Assembly: GCF_003121705.1 (NCBI RefSeq)
Contig: NZ_PYHR01000002.1
Coordinates: 1,302,001-1,366,000 of the forward strand
Length of the DNA stretch: 64,000 bases
DNA from: Serinibacter arcticus
Lineage (GTDB): Bacteria; Actinomycetota; Actinomycetes; Actinomycetales; Beutenbergiaceae
Direction: 5' to 3'
Part shown: piece after piece, positions 18,639-28,141 of the stretch
Position numbering within the stretch: the stretch's first letter is position 1
How the letters are laid out: each line of letters begins with the position of its first letter
Notes under the pieces: model-generated
What the model was told of the DNA's origin: nothing
The model's input: only the letters and a program-made list of their open reading frames with translations
The model's database searches: none
Program-made: the position numbers and the translations under genes

Positions 18639-20057
18639 TCAGCCCAGCGCGGTCAGCGTCAGGGTCGAGGTGTAGGAGCCGGCGGGTGTGCCGGCCGGGG
18701 CGAGCAGCGTCAGCGCCGTCGTGACGTCGGCCGCGCCGGCGCCCGTGGCGGAGGCGAGGGTCTGCTGCGTGGACAGGCCCGCGCCCGTGCCGGCGACGAC
18801 GGCCGGTCCGGCCTGCAGACCGGCGGAGGAACCGGTCGCGGACGGTGCCCAGCCGAGCGCCGCGGCCGAGAACGTGCTCGCGGTCGAGGCGAAGTCGGCG
18901 GCCTGGCCGCTGAGCGACCATCCGGCCGCGCTCGTGCGGGTGTCGGTCACCGTGATCGGGTGGAGCACGCCGGAGGCGGAGAACCCGGCCTCGCCCGCGG
19001 TCGCCCGTCCGAGGCTGACGGCGGACGTGCCGTTGATCGTCCAGGACAGGGCGCCGGGCTCCGGCGTGGTGACCTCGGGGACCTCGACGACGACCGGGAC
19101 CTCGCCGTCGTCGACGACCGGCTCCTCGGTCGGCTCCTCCGTCGGCTCCTCGACGACGTCCGGCAGCTCCCACGCGACGCCCAGCGGCTTCGTGGTCTTC
19201 TTCGGGTCGGCGGCGCCGCCCGAGGAGTACCAGTACGCGGCCTGACCGGTCCTGGTGTTGAAGTCGACGAACGACTGCGGGAACGAGCCCCAGCCGGCGG
19301 CCGTCCGGACCTGGCTGACGCCCTCGCTGGCGACCTCGACCCCCGCGTAGTCCGGGGTCACGGTGAGGCCGTCCTCGGTGAGCGCGACGCCGGTGAGGTT
19401 GGCCAGCACGATCTCCTCGGGCGCCAGCGGCACCCACTGCGTCATGTCCTCCATGGACGTGCCCTAGCCGGAGGCGGTGCCCGTGAGCTGGCCGGTCCCG
19501 TCGGCGGCGACCGTGAGCTCGGGGTCGCTGATGCTCCAGTACGTCAGGCCGCCGTAGAAGACGATCGTGACGTCGCCGTCCCACGCGACGGTGGCGGTGC
19601 CGGACGCGAGGTCGACCGTCCCGGTACCGCCGGTGATCACGACGCGGTTGTTCGTGCTGCTGCCGGCCGCGGGCGAGACGGTGCCGCCGGCCGCGTTCTG
19701 GCACTTGGTGGCCCAGGTCGGGCTGATGGTGCCGCCGTCGGCCGTGGGCTTGACGATGGAGACGTTGCCCTCGGTGGCCTGGTAGAAGCCGTCCGCCTCG
19801 GTCCACAGCCGCGAGGATCCGGTGTTCCCCGCGAGTCCGGCGGTGAGGTAGTTGCAGCCACCGAAGTAGGCGCCGCCGCCCGTCTCCTCGTTGAGCTGCC
19901 AGGTGAGGGTGACGTCGTCGACGGCCGCGGCCGCCGCGGAGGCGGGGGCGGCGAGGGCGACGGCGGTGGTGGTCGCCAGGGCGGCGGCCGCGAGGCCGGC
20001 GCCGAGGCGGCGCAGGGCCGGCCGGGTCGTGCCCGGCCGAGCTGGGGTGCGTGTCAT
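18639..20057 (-). CDS. HtaA heme-binding domain fused to a WxL-like domain, interrupted by in-frame TAG
   Basis: A 472-aa exported protein if the stop is read through. The signal peptide (about 1-40) is followed by an HtaA domain (about 48-298). That domain opens with the family pattern LTWQLNEETGGGAYFGGCN and closes with QSFVDFNTRTGQAAYWYSSG. A Glu/Pro/Val linker comes next, then a WxL-like domain (about 333-472) with GWSLSG and the distal YTSTLTLTAL motif. Codon 198 is TAG at 19464-19466 where the neighbouring paralogue has Tyr (GGYGTDM there, SG*GTSM here), a C-to-G change with no frame shift. The gene is thus either inactivated, recently mutated or miscalled. HtaA domains bind heme and hemoglobin in Corynebacterium. 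Confidence 0.82.
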
Positions 20058-20134
20058 GGGTTCTCCTTCGGGGTTCTCGTGCAGGGGAGGTCGCGACGCC
20101 GGGGCGGCGTCACGGGGAACGGGGTGGGGCGGCC

Positions 20135-21512
20135 TCAGCCGCGCCGCGTGAACGGCAGGACGAACCAGCCGCGGGGGAAGCCGACGACGGCGAGCGAGCC
20201 GAGGGTGAACACCCCGGCCAGGACCAGGGCGAGGCGCGTCCGCGGATCGCCGGCGACGTCGTCGAGCGCCGGGATGAGGCTGCGTCCCGGCAGCACGGTC
20301 TCGGCGGCGACGGCCTGCGGGAGCGGGACGGTCACCGCGCCGGGCAGGGCGAGCGACGGCGTCGGGGCGACGGCGGTCGGGGCGATGGCCCCCGCGCGCC
20401 GGGTCGGGGAGGTGGGGCTGCTGCTGCCGGAGTCGGTGCCCGCCGCGCCGGGCACGCCCGCCGTCGCGGCGCCGCCGTCGCCCGCGAGGTCGGGCAGGTC
20501 ACCGCCGCCCCGGGGTCGGGGGTGACCCCGCCCGAGGATCCCTCACCGGCGTCGATCGGGGCGTCGGCGTCGAAGCTGACGTAGACGGTGGTCGCGGGCT
20601 TGGCCGGATCGCGCAGGCCGCCCGAGGAGTACCAGTAGGCGAGCTGGCCCGTCTGCGCCTGGAAGTCGACGAAGGACTGCGGGAAGGACCCCGAGCTCGC
20701 CGCCCCGAGCACCTGCTCGCTCGCGCCCGCGGGCAGCGTGACCGCGACCCCGCGGTAGCTGGGCAGCGTCGCGAAGCCCTGCGTGCCGAGCGGGACGGCC
20801 GGGAGGTCGGCCAGCACCACGCGGGTGGCCGGGAGCGCGCTCCACCTCGTCATGTCGGCCATGTCGGTGCCGTAGCCGCCGGCCGTGGCCGTCAGCGTGC
20901 CGCGTCCCTGGCTCACCTCGAGCACCGGGTCGGTGAACCACCAGTACGTCAGGCCCCCGTAGAAGACCACCGTGACGCCGCCGTCCCACTCGATGCGGGC
21001 GCTTCCGGTGGCGGGGTCGACCGTGCCGGTCCCGCCCTCGATCACCGCCTCGATGCCGGTGCCGACGAAAGAGGCGGAGCTCACGGGGGTGCCGCTCGGG
21101 TCGAGGCACCGGTCGGAGAACGGGACCGTGCGCCGCTCGGTGAGGCCGCCGGCCGTGGCGTAGGGCTTCTCGATCGTGACGTTGCCGTCGGTGGTGGCGA
21201 AGAAGCCGTCGGCCGCGGCCCACACCCGCCCGCCGCCCGTGTCGCCGACCTCGCCGGCCGACAGGAAGTTGCAGCCGCCGAAGAAGGCGCCGGAGCCGCT
21301 CTCGACGTTGAGCCCCACCGGAGCTCGGCGTTCGAGACGGTGAAGGAGGGCTGCTCGGTCGACGTGGTCGGGATCTCCACCTCGAGCGCGATCCCGTCGT
21401 TGCCCGTCTCCGGGACGGGAGCGCCAGGGGCGGCCGCGGCGGTGCCGGCGACGGCGAGCGCGGCCCCCAGTCCGAGGGCCGTCAGCAGAGCGGTCGCGAC
21501 CGGGCGTCTCAC
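20135..21512 (-). CDS. htaA: HtaA-domain heme-binding membrane protein, two frameshifts
   Basis: About 459 residues after repair. GTG 21512 overlaps the preceding stop (GTGA). A signal peptide (VATALLTALGLGAALAVAGTAAAA) is followed by an HtaA domain. Its start reads SNAELRWG in one frame and LNVESGSGAFFGGCN in the next, and its end is SFPQSFVDFQAQTGQLAYWYSS. A single C-terminal helix (LALVLAGVFTLGSLAVVGF) anchors it. One base is missing in the C run at 21313-21316 and one at 20508-20511; restoring each gives continuous homology to the HtaA pattern and then to the anchor. The role, inferred from Corynebacterium HtaA, is capture of heme and transfer to HmuT. Confidence 0.82.
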
Positions 21513-22770
21513 GAGCGCGCTCCGGTGCTGACGGGCTCGACGTCGGGCGTGCGCGCCGCCCTGCGACGACGACGGCGCCGCACCAGCGCCGTGACGCCGG
21601 ACGTGATCAGGAGCGCGAGCAGGACGAGGCCGGCCGCCGCCGCGACGAGGACGGGCCAGCCGGGGCCGGCGGCGTCCTGCTCGGCCTGCGCCTGCAGGGC
21701 CGCGGCGGCGAGCACCGGGTCCTCCACGACGGTGAGCACCATCTCCGGGGCGTCACCCGAGGCGGCGCCCACCAGCGTCAGCGTGTGGGAGCCGGTGCGG
21801 ATGTCCGCCGGCAGGGTGAGCACGCCGGCGACCTCGCCGGCCGCGCCCGCCACCAGCGGCCCCGCGGCGGCGAGCCCGCCGCTGAGGGAGGCGACGACCT
21901 GCTCCCCCGGGGCGAATCCCTGCCCCGTGAACGCGATGACGCGGCCGACGACGACGGTGCGCGCCTCCACCCCCAGCGTCGCCGGGACGTCGGGGGCCGC
22001 GGGTTCGGCGGGCGTCTCGCCGTCGACCGCCTCGTCGTCGCCGGCCCCACCCTCGGCCGGGGCGGAGGCGGCCCCGGCCGCCGACCGCTCCGCCGCCCCG
22101 CCCTCGTCGGACGCCGCGCCGCCGTCGCGGCTGCCGCTGGTCACGGCCGCGGGCGCACCGCCCCCGGGCTCGCGAACGTGACGGGCGTGAAGGTCTCGTT
22201 GGTGGCGTTCTTCACGCCGTGCGCGCCGATCGTGATGATGCCGCAGGTGACCTCGCGGCAGTCCACGGGGGTCGGGGCGTTGTCGCGGTCGAGACCGGTG
22301 AACGTCGGCCCGGGGATGACCATGGTGGTCGACCAGGTGCCGTCCGCCGCGATCTCGCCGTGCGCCTCGCCCGCCGTCGAGCTGCCGGGGAAGGCGATGA
22401 AGCGGCTGTAGCCGGCGTTGGCGCCCGACTCGGCGTCGGGGACGTAGACGTAGGTGGCACCCGTGGCGCCGCCGTTGCTGGGGGCCCAGCCGCCACCGCC
22501 CGGGTCGCTGACCCAGCCGAACAGCACGTAGACACCGCCGAAACCGCCCTGCACCGACTGGAAGCCGGAGCCGGCCAGCGTGACGGTCGTGGCGCCGTCG
22601 AGCGACGCCGTCGCCGACCCGAGGTCGCTCGAGACGCTGACGCGGCCCGCGGCCCGGGCGTCGGGAGCCGGCACGAGAACGGTGAGAGCCGCCGTCGCGA
22701 CGACGACCGCGCCGAGGAGCGCTGCCGGCCGGAACGCGCGGCCCCGACCCCGCGTCACCGCGGCGCTCAC
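21509..22770 (-). CDS. Secreted, membrane-anchored Ig-like protein of the heme locus, one frameshift
   Basis: About 420 residues after repair. GTG 22770 overlaps the hmuT stop. A signal peptide (FRPAALLGAVVVATAALTVL) precedes a domain with YVLFGWVSDPGGGGWAPSNG and CREVTCGIITIGAHG. A similar arrangement is seen in surface proteins of actinobacterial heme loci, but I cannot name the fold with certainty. An acidic Ala/Gly/Glu linker, a second Ig-like module (VVGRVIAFTGQGFAPGEQVV), a membrane helix (PVLVAAAAGLVLLALLITSG) and a poly-Arg tail follow. The frame breaks at the CCCCC run 22161-22165, where adding one base joins FASPG to GGAPAAVTSGS. Confidence 0.75.
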
Positions 22771-23891
22771 TCGGCCACCGCCGTCGCCCCGGGCGCGTAG
22801 ATCGCGACCGCGAGGGCCTCGAGCACGTCGGCGCTGGCCGGACCGAAGCTGAGGATCTCGGTGTCGGCCATGTCCACGAACCGTCGGTTCTCGCCGGCCG
22901 GGGTGCTCGCCAGGGCCGGGACGGCCTCGAGCAGACCGTCGACCCCACCGGTGGACTCGAGCCCCTTCGTCATGAGGAGCACGAGCTCGGGCTGCATCGC
23001 GATCAACCCCTCGTCGGTGACGGGCTCCATCCCGGTCCACCCGATCTCGGACGCGACGTCGATGCCGCCGAGCCCGGTGATGAGGGAGTCGGTGCCGGAG
23101 TCCTGACCGAACAGGTAGTAGATGCCGGAGCCGCCGCGCACGTACAGGAAGATCGTGCGCAGCCCCTCCCCCGCGGGCGGGGCGACCTCGGCGATCTCGC
23201 GCTCGGTCCTGTCGATCCGCTCCTGCGTGCGCTCGGCCAGCAGCTCGGCCTCGTCCGGCAGCCCGACGGCGGCGCCGACCTGCCGGATCAGGTCGCCGAC
23301 GGTCTCCAGGCTCCGCCTCGCGTCCACGACGACGACCGGGATCCCGGCCTCGCGCATCTGCAGCACGACGTCCCACGGCCCGAGCGAGGTGTCCGTGATG
23401 ATCAGCGTCGGCGCCAGGTCGAGGATCGACTCGGCGTTGAGCTCGTGGCCGTTGGCGGTGACCAGGGGCAGGTGGGCAACCTCGGGGAACTGCGAGGAGG
23501 TGTCGCGGCCGACGAGGCTGTCGAGCAGCCCGAGCTCGACGACGGTGCGCGCCGTCGACCCGTAGAGGTCGAGCGCGAGGATGCGGCTGGTGTCGTGGAC
23601 CGTCACCGACGTGCCCTGGGCGTCCGTGACGGTGACGGGCAGCTGGGGCCGGGGGTCGGTGGCGACCGGCACGACGTCGCTCTCGGCGAGCCGGGCCGTG
23701 GACGGGCCGACGAAGGTGTGCGGGTCGGCCAGCGGCGTCACGTCGGCCAGGTGGGGACCGGCGGCCGCGGCGGCGGCGTCACCACCGGCGTCGGCCGTGC
23801 CCGAGCACGCGGCCAGACCGAGCGAGGTGGCCATCAGGAGCGCGAGCACGGACCCGCGTCGGCGCGCGCGAGAACGATCGATGGAGAACAT
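22767..23891 (-). CDS. hmuT: Heme/iron ABC transporter substrate-binding lipoprotein
   Basis: A 374-aa lipoprotein with lipobox LAAC (Cys29) and two lobes joined by a long helix, as in class III periplasmic binding proteins. Characteristic segments are DTSRILALDLYGSTARTVVE, VTANGHELNAESILDLAPTL and FLYVRGGSGIYYLFGQDSGT, which match HmuT-type hemin receptors. It opens the heme locus and is translationally coupled to the following gene. No permease or ATPase genes (hmuU, hmuV) follow in this window. The start is ATG 23891, 16 bp after the SGNH hydrolase stop, with an IdeR/DtxR-like site just upstream. Confidence 0.88.
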   Translation of the reverse strand: MFSIDRSRARRRGSVLALLMATSLGLAACSGTADAGGDAAAAAAGPHLADVTPLADPHTFVGPSTARLAESDVVPVATDPRPQLPVTVTDAQGTSVTVHDTSRILALDLYGSTARTVVELGLLDSLVGRDTSSQFPEVAHLPLVTANGHELNAESILDLAPTLIITDTSLGPWDVVLQMREAGIPVVVVDARRSLETVGDLIRQVGAAVGLPDEAELLAERTQERIDRTEREIAEVAPPAGEGLRTIFLYVRGGSGIYYLFGQDSGTDSLITGLGGIDVASEIGWTGMEPVTDEGLIAMQPELVLLMTKGLESTGGVDGLLEAVPALASTPAGENRRFVDMADTEILSFGPASADVLEALAVAIYAPGATAVAE

Positions 23892-23906
23892 GCAGGCGAG
23901 GCTACC

Positions 23907-23925
23907 CTCAGTTAGCCAAGCCTTG
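23907..23925 (-). promoter_or_regulatory. Candidate DtxR/IdeR iron box upstream of hmuT
   Basis: On the minus strand CAAGGCTTGGCTAACTGAG matches the 19-bp DtxR/IdeR consensus (TTAGGTTAGGCTAACCTAA) at 12 positions, including an intact GGCTAAC half. It ends 15 bp before the hmuT start and overlaps the 3' end of the SGNH gene. Repression by iron-loaded IdeR would suit a heme-uptake operon. Confidence 0.5.
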
Positions 23926-24681
23926 CCTCTCCTGGTCGGGGGGTGAGATCGCGGGGGTCTCCTCGGCACGGAGCACGGCCCGTCGGACGGCGTACCCGGT
24001 GCCCCGCGTGACGTACCAGGTGGCACGGTCGCGACGGCTGAGGGTGACCGACGGCGGCTCGGGCGGCGCCTGCCCCGAGGCGATCCCTGCCCGGCAGAGC
24101 AGCTCGAGATAGTCCACGGCGACGGCGTGGTGTCCGGCGGCGGTGAAGTGGATACCGTCCGGGCCGAGCATCCGGGCGCGCCCGACGCGCTCGACGGTGC
24201 GCCCGACGTCGAGGTGCAGCGAACCGGACTCCGCCGCGAGAGTCTCGACGGCAGCGTTCAGCGCCTGCACGCGCGCGGACAGCCGCCGCACGCTCCACCC
24301 GGGCAGCGCCAGCACGTCGTCGGGCAGCGGCATCGTCGCCGTCAGCAGCGCCGCCCCGCCGGCACGCAGCCGCCGGGCGGTGCCGGTCAGCTCCTCCCCC
24401 ACGGCCGCGGCGTCGAACCCCAGGCGGAGCACGTCGTTCAGCCCCAGCCACAGCACCGCGACGTCGGGCCGGAAGGCGCAGGCCTGCGCGGCCTGGCGCG
24501 TCGCCCCGTCGTTCGCGTCGGCGCCGCGCCAGGCCGCGCTGCCGGCGACGACGTCGGTCCCGCCGGCCCGCAGCGCGCGCGCCAGGTAGCCGGGGAACGG
24601 GGTGAGCAGGTCGTTGCTCCAGACGTCGGCGACCCCCTCGGTCAGGCTGTCGCCGAGGGCGAACAGCCGCAGCGTCACCAC
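23908..24681 (-). CDS. SGNH/GDSL hydrolase
   Basis: A 257-aa esterase/lipase-fold enzyme without a signal peptide. The block I motif is LFALGDSLTEG with the catalytic Ser, block III is WLGLNDVLRLG with the Asn, and block V is DGIHFTAAGHHAVA with the Asp-His pair. Two adjacent GTG codons (24681 and 24678) are candidate starts; the first lies 1 base after the stop of the upstream glycosyltransferase. It forms an operon with the two glycosyltransferases and may deacylate a glycolipid or glycan that they make. Confidence 0.87.
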   Translation of the reverse strand: MVTLRLFALGDSLTEGVADVWSNDLLTPFPGYLARALRAGGTDVVAGSAAWRGADANDGATRQAAQACAFRPDVAVLWLGLNDVLRLGFDAAAVGEELTGTARRLRAGGAALLTATMPLPDDVLALPGWSVRRLSARVQALNAAVETLAAESGSLHLDVGRTVERVGRARMLGPDGIHFTAAGHHAVAVDYLELLCRAGIASGQAPPEPPSVTLSRRDRATWYVTRGTGYAVRRAVLRAEETPAISPPDQERQGLAN

Positions 24682-24682
24682 C

Positions 24683-25822
24683 TCACGCCCCCGCCGCAGC
24701 CGGCAGGTGGTGGCCGAGGACGCCCGCGTGCACGCGGAGCATGGCGTGCGCCGACGCCTCCCACGTGAGGCCCTCGGCGCGCGCCAGCGCCCGCTCGCGG
24801 ACCGGGGCGCGCTCGGCGCCGGCGAGCTGGACGACCGCGTTCGCGAACGACGTGGCGTGCGCGGGGACCGCACGGCCGCCGTCGCCCACGACCTCCGCCA
24901 GCGCCCCGGTGTCCCCGCACACCACGGGCACGCCGCACGCCATCGCCTCGAGCGCGGCGAGCCCGAAGGTCTCGGCGGGCGCGGGAGCCAGCACGACGTC
25001 GGCGTCGCGCAGGATCGCGGCGACCTCGTCGGGACGACGGTGCCCGACGAGCTCGACCGGGAAGCCGGCGGCGGCCCGCGCCACGCGCTCACGGTGCGGC
25101 CCGTCGCCGACGATCGTCAGCTCGGCGTCCACGTCCCGCAGCACGAGCTCGACCAGCGTCTTGACCGACAGGAAGGGGTACTTCTCCTGCGAGAGCCGAC
25201 CGACGTGCACCAGGTGCAGCGGCCCGCCCGATCGACGCGCGGGCGCGCCGTCGCCGCGCTCGATCTCGGACCGAGGCCGGAAGACGCCGCGGTCGACGCC
25301 GAGCGGGACGACGTGGGCCGGCACCCCGATCCGGCGGAACTCGCTGGCGGCGTAGGCGCTCGGCGTCACGACGGCGTCGAGGCCGGCCGCGCTCGCGGCG
25401 TTCAGACCGTTCGCGACGGCGGAGGCGACCGCCCGCGGCACGCCCCAGGTCCGCGCGACGTCCGTGACGTTCTCGTGCGCCACCATCACGCAGGCGATCC
25501 CGCGGGCCCGGGCCCAGCGCGGCACCCACCGCAGCGTGGTGCGGTCGGAGATCTCCAGCACGTCGGGGCGGAACGCGGCGATCGCCTCGGCGATCTCGGC
25601 CCGCCCGGTCATGAGGCGGTAGCCGGCCGAGCCCGGCAGCGGCCACGACCCGACGGCGCGCACCTGCGCGGGGGTGTCCCAGGCCCAGTCGTCACCCGTC
25701 GCGGGGACGATCGCCCCGACGGTGTGGCCCTCGGCCCGGTAGCGCCTGGCCCACTGCCCCAGGGCGGTCTTGATGCCGCCCGAGGTGGGCGAGACGAAGT
25801 TGGCGAGCTGCAGGATCCTCAT
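24683..25822 (-). CDS. Glycosyltransferase, GT4 family
   Basis: A 379-aa cytoplasmic retaining glycosyltransferase with the GT-B fold. The N-terminal acceptor side begins MRILQLANFVSPTSGGI, which includes the glycine-rich loop. The donor-binding C-terminal half has LVHVGRLSQEKYP and the E-x7-E motif in PAETFGLAALEAMACGVPVV. It overlaps the start of the upstream glycosyltransferase stop by 4 bp (ATGA). The probable donor is GDP-mannose or UDP-sugar, with glycolipid or cell-wall glycan as product. The pair with the next gene resembles actinobacterial mannosyltransferase pairs. Confidence 0.9.
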   Translation of the reverse strand: MRILQLANFVSPTSGGIKTALGQWARRYRAEGHTVGAIVPATGDDWAWDTPAQVRAVGSWPLPGSAGYRLMTGRAEIAEAIAAFRPDVLEISDRTTLRWVPRWARARGIACVMVAHENVTDVARTWGVPRAVASAVANGLNAASAAGLDAVVTPSAYAASEFRRIGVPAHVVPLGVDRGVFRPRSEIERGDGAPARRSGGPLHLVHVGRLSQEKYPFLSVKTLVELVLRDVDAELTIVGDGPHRERVARAAAGFPVELVGHRRPDEVAAILRDADVVLAPAPAETFGLAALEAMACGVPVVCGDTGALAEVVGDGGRAVPAHATSFANAVVQLAGAERAPVRERALARAEGLTWEASAHAMLRVHAGVLGHHLPAAAGA

Positions 25823-26970
25823 GCGGCGGACCTCCTGGTGGGTGCGGTGAGCGCAGGGGCACCGGAGCCGGGGCGGCCCCGGTGGAGTGCGACGGCCTCG
25901 GCGTGGTGGGTGGCGAGCTCGGCGACCGAGGCCTCGATGCCCCGGGTGAGGGAGACGGCGTGCGCGCGGGCGCCGCGGGCGTCCCGATCGGCCAGGACGC
26001 GTCCGACCGCGGCGGCGAGCGACGCCGTCGACCCGGGGGTGAAGTGGCTGCCGGTGCGCTCGTCCACCAGCTCGGCCACGCCACCGGCGGCGGGCACCAC
26101 GGCGGGAACGCCGCAGGCCATCGCCTGCATCGCGGCCTGGCAGAGCGTCTCGTGCCGGCCGGGGTGCACGAAGACGTCCAGGCTCGCGACGGCGGCGGCC
26201 AGCTCGGCGCCCTCGAGGCGGCCGGTGAGCACGGCGCCCGGGAGGCGGGCGGCCAGGTCCGTGCGGCTCGGCCCGTCGCCGATGAGGGCGAGGGCCACGT
26301 CGTCGCGACCCGCGAGCGAGGACAGCAGCCCGAGCTCCTTCTCGGGGGCCAGCCGGCCCATGTAGCCGACGACCGGGACGTCGCGACCGCCGGTCAGCCG
26401 GCGCCGCCACGCGGCGGTGCGCGCGGTGGGCGTGAAGAGGTCCAGGTCGACGCCGCGGTGCCAGCGCCGCACCCGCGGCACGTCGTGGGCGCGGAGGTCG
26501 GTGACGGCGTCGTCCGTGCACGCGAGGTTGAGCGTCGCCCGGCGGTGGATCCCCGCGATCCAGCGCCACACGGGGCGCTCGGCGAAGGCGTACCCGTTGG
26601 CGACGGCGAACGCGGCGACGTCGGTCTGGTAGACCGCGACGCTCGGGATCGACGCGTCGGCCGCGGCCCTGACGGCCTGCGCGCCGAGCAGGAAGGGTGA
26701 GGCGACGTGCACGACGTCGGGCGCGACGTCGCGCAGGAAGGACCGCAACCCCGTGGTCGGGACCGAGGTGGAGTACCCCAGGCGGGTGACGTGGAGCGAG
26801 GGCGTCGCCAGGACGCGGGCGACGCCGTCGGGCACGTCCTGCTCGGCGCCCGGCGCCACGAGGGCGACCTCGGCGCCACGACCCAGAAGATGGGTCACCA
26901 CCTGCTCGACCGACCGCACGACACCGTTCGTGCTCGGTTTCCAGGACTCGGTCACCACCATGACCCGCAC
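25819..26970 (-). CDS. Glycosyltransferase, GT4 family (MgtA-like mannosyltransferase)
   Basis: A 383-aa GT-B enzyme. The N-terminus (VMVVTESWKPSTNGVVRSVEQ) matches the alpha-mannosyltransferase subgroup that decorates glycolipids in corynebacteria and mycobacteria (MgtA). The C-terminal half carries YMGRLAPEKELGLLSSL and HPGRHETLCQAAMQAMACGVPAV, in which the second Glu of the usual E-x7-E is Gln. GTG 26970 is preferred because it gives MRVMVVTESW, the normal family start. It is the first gene of the three-gene glycan operon. Confidence 0.88.
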   Translation of the reverse strand: MRVMVVTESWKPSTNGVVRSVEQVVTHLLGRGAEVALVAPGAEQDVPDGVARVLATPSLHVTRLGYSTSVPTTGLRSFLRDVAPDVVHVASPFLLGAQAVRAAADASIPSVAVYQTDVAAFAVANGYAFAERPVWRWIAGIHRRATLNLACTDDAVTDLRAHDVPRVRRWHRGVDLDLFTPTARTAAWRRRLTGGRDVPVVGYMGRLAPEKELGLLSSLAGRDDVALALIGDGPSRTDLAARLPGAVLTGRLEGAELAAAVASLDVFVHPGRHETLCQAAMQAMACGVPAVVPAAGGVAELVDERTGSHFTPGSTASLAAAVGRVLADRDARGARAHAVSLTRGIEASVAELATHHAEAVALHRGRPGSGAPALTAPTRRSAA

Positions 26971-27110
26971 GATGGCGACGTTACGGAGCGTGCGTGACGG
27001 CGCGGCGGAGCCGAGGTGGCCGGGGGTCGAGGGGTGGGTGAACGCGAGGGCGTCCGCGGTGGCACCATGAAACCGACCCCGCCCGCGTCCGAAGGAGCGT
27101 CCGGACACCC

Positions 27111-28043
27111 ATGAACCAGCCCGCACCGGTCTACCTCGACTGCGACACCGGCATCGACGACGCCCTCGCACTGACGTACCTGCTCCACAGCAGCAAGGTC
27201 CGTCTCGTCGGCATCGGCACCGTCTCCGGCAACACCTCGTCGCAGGAGGCAGCCGCCAACACCCAGAGCCTGCTGCGCGCCCACGGCTCCTCGGTCCCCG
27301 TGGCGGTGGGCTGCCGCGACCCGCTCGGCGGCAGCTATCGCGGCGGCGCCCCGCACGTGCACGGCACCAACGGGATCGGGGACGTCTCGCTGCCCGCGGG
27401 CGACGACGTCACCTCCGAGGGCGCGCCCGAGATGCTGCTCCGGCTCGCCCGGGAACACGGGACCGACCTGGACATCGTCGCGATCGGCCCGCTCACCAAC
27501 CTGGCCCACGCCCTCAGCCTGGATCCGACGCTCCCCCGGCGCGTGGGCACGCTCACGATCATGGGTGGCGCCGTCTGGGCCCCCGGGAACATCACCGGCT
27601 CCGCGGAGGCCAACCTCTTCAACGACGCCGAGGCCGCCCGACAGGTGCTCGCCGCCGGATTCACCACGGTCCTCGTCCCACTCGACGTCACCGTCGCGCA
27701 CTGCTTCGACGACGGCGACGCCGAGGCGTTCACCCGTGCCGGCACGTCGCTGCACGTCGCGCTCGGGGCCATGCTCCACCGCTACATCGACTTCTACGAG
27801 AGCGTCGACCACGTCCGCCGCGCCCCGCTGCACGATCCGCTGGCCGCCGCGATCGCCGTCGGAGACATCGAGACCGTCACGCGGGAGACGGCCCTGGCGG
27901 TCACGCTGGACGGTCCCGAGCAGGGTCGGACGGTGGCCGTCGCCGACGGACCGACGGTGCAGGTCGTGGTGGGGGCCGGACAGGACACCGCCGACATCAT
28001 CCGCGGCGGGATCCTGGCGGCGGGGCCGAGCGCCGGCCGGTGA
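27111..28043 (+). CDS. Nucleoside hydrolase (IUNH family)
   Basis: A 310-aa enzyme that hydrolyses the N-glycosidic bond of ribonucleosides. The calcium-binding signature is DCDTGIDDA at residues 10-18. The active-site segments HGTNGIGDVSLP and MGGAVWAPGNITGSAEANLFND and the later HDPLAAAIAV carry the remaining conserved residues, with His in the last. The GAAGGAG ribosome site at 27091-27097 is 13 bp before ATG 27111. A role in purine or pyrimidine salvage is expected, with the preferred base unknown. Confidence 0.93.
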   Translation: MNQPAPVYLDCDTGIDDALALTYLLHSSKVRLVGIGTVSGNTSSQEAAANTQSLLRAHGSSVPVAVGCRDPLGGSYRGGAPHVHGTNGIGDVSLPAGDDVTSEGAPEMLLRLAREHGTDLDIVAIGPLTNLAHALSLDPTLPRRVGTLTIMGGAVWAPGNITGSAEANLFNDAEAARQVLAAGFTTVLVPLDVTVAHCFDDGDAEAFTRAGTSLHVALGAMLHRYIDFYESVDHVRRAPLHDPLAAAIAVGDIETVTRETALAVTLDGPEQGRTVAVADGPTVQVVVGAGQDTADIIRGGILAAGPSAGR

Positions 28044-28141
28044 CCCGGGCTGCTGCGCGCAGCTGATCCGAGGCGACCCGGCTCGCGGAGGAGGGCTCCT
28101 CCGCCCGGGACCACGTCTCGTCGGGGACGTAGGTTGGCCGG

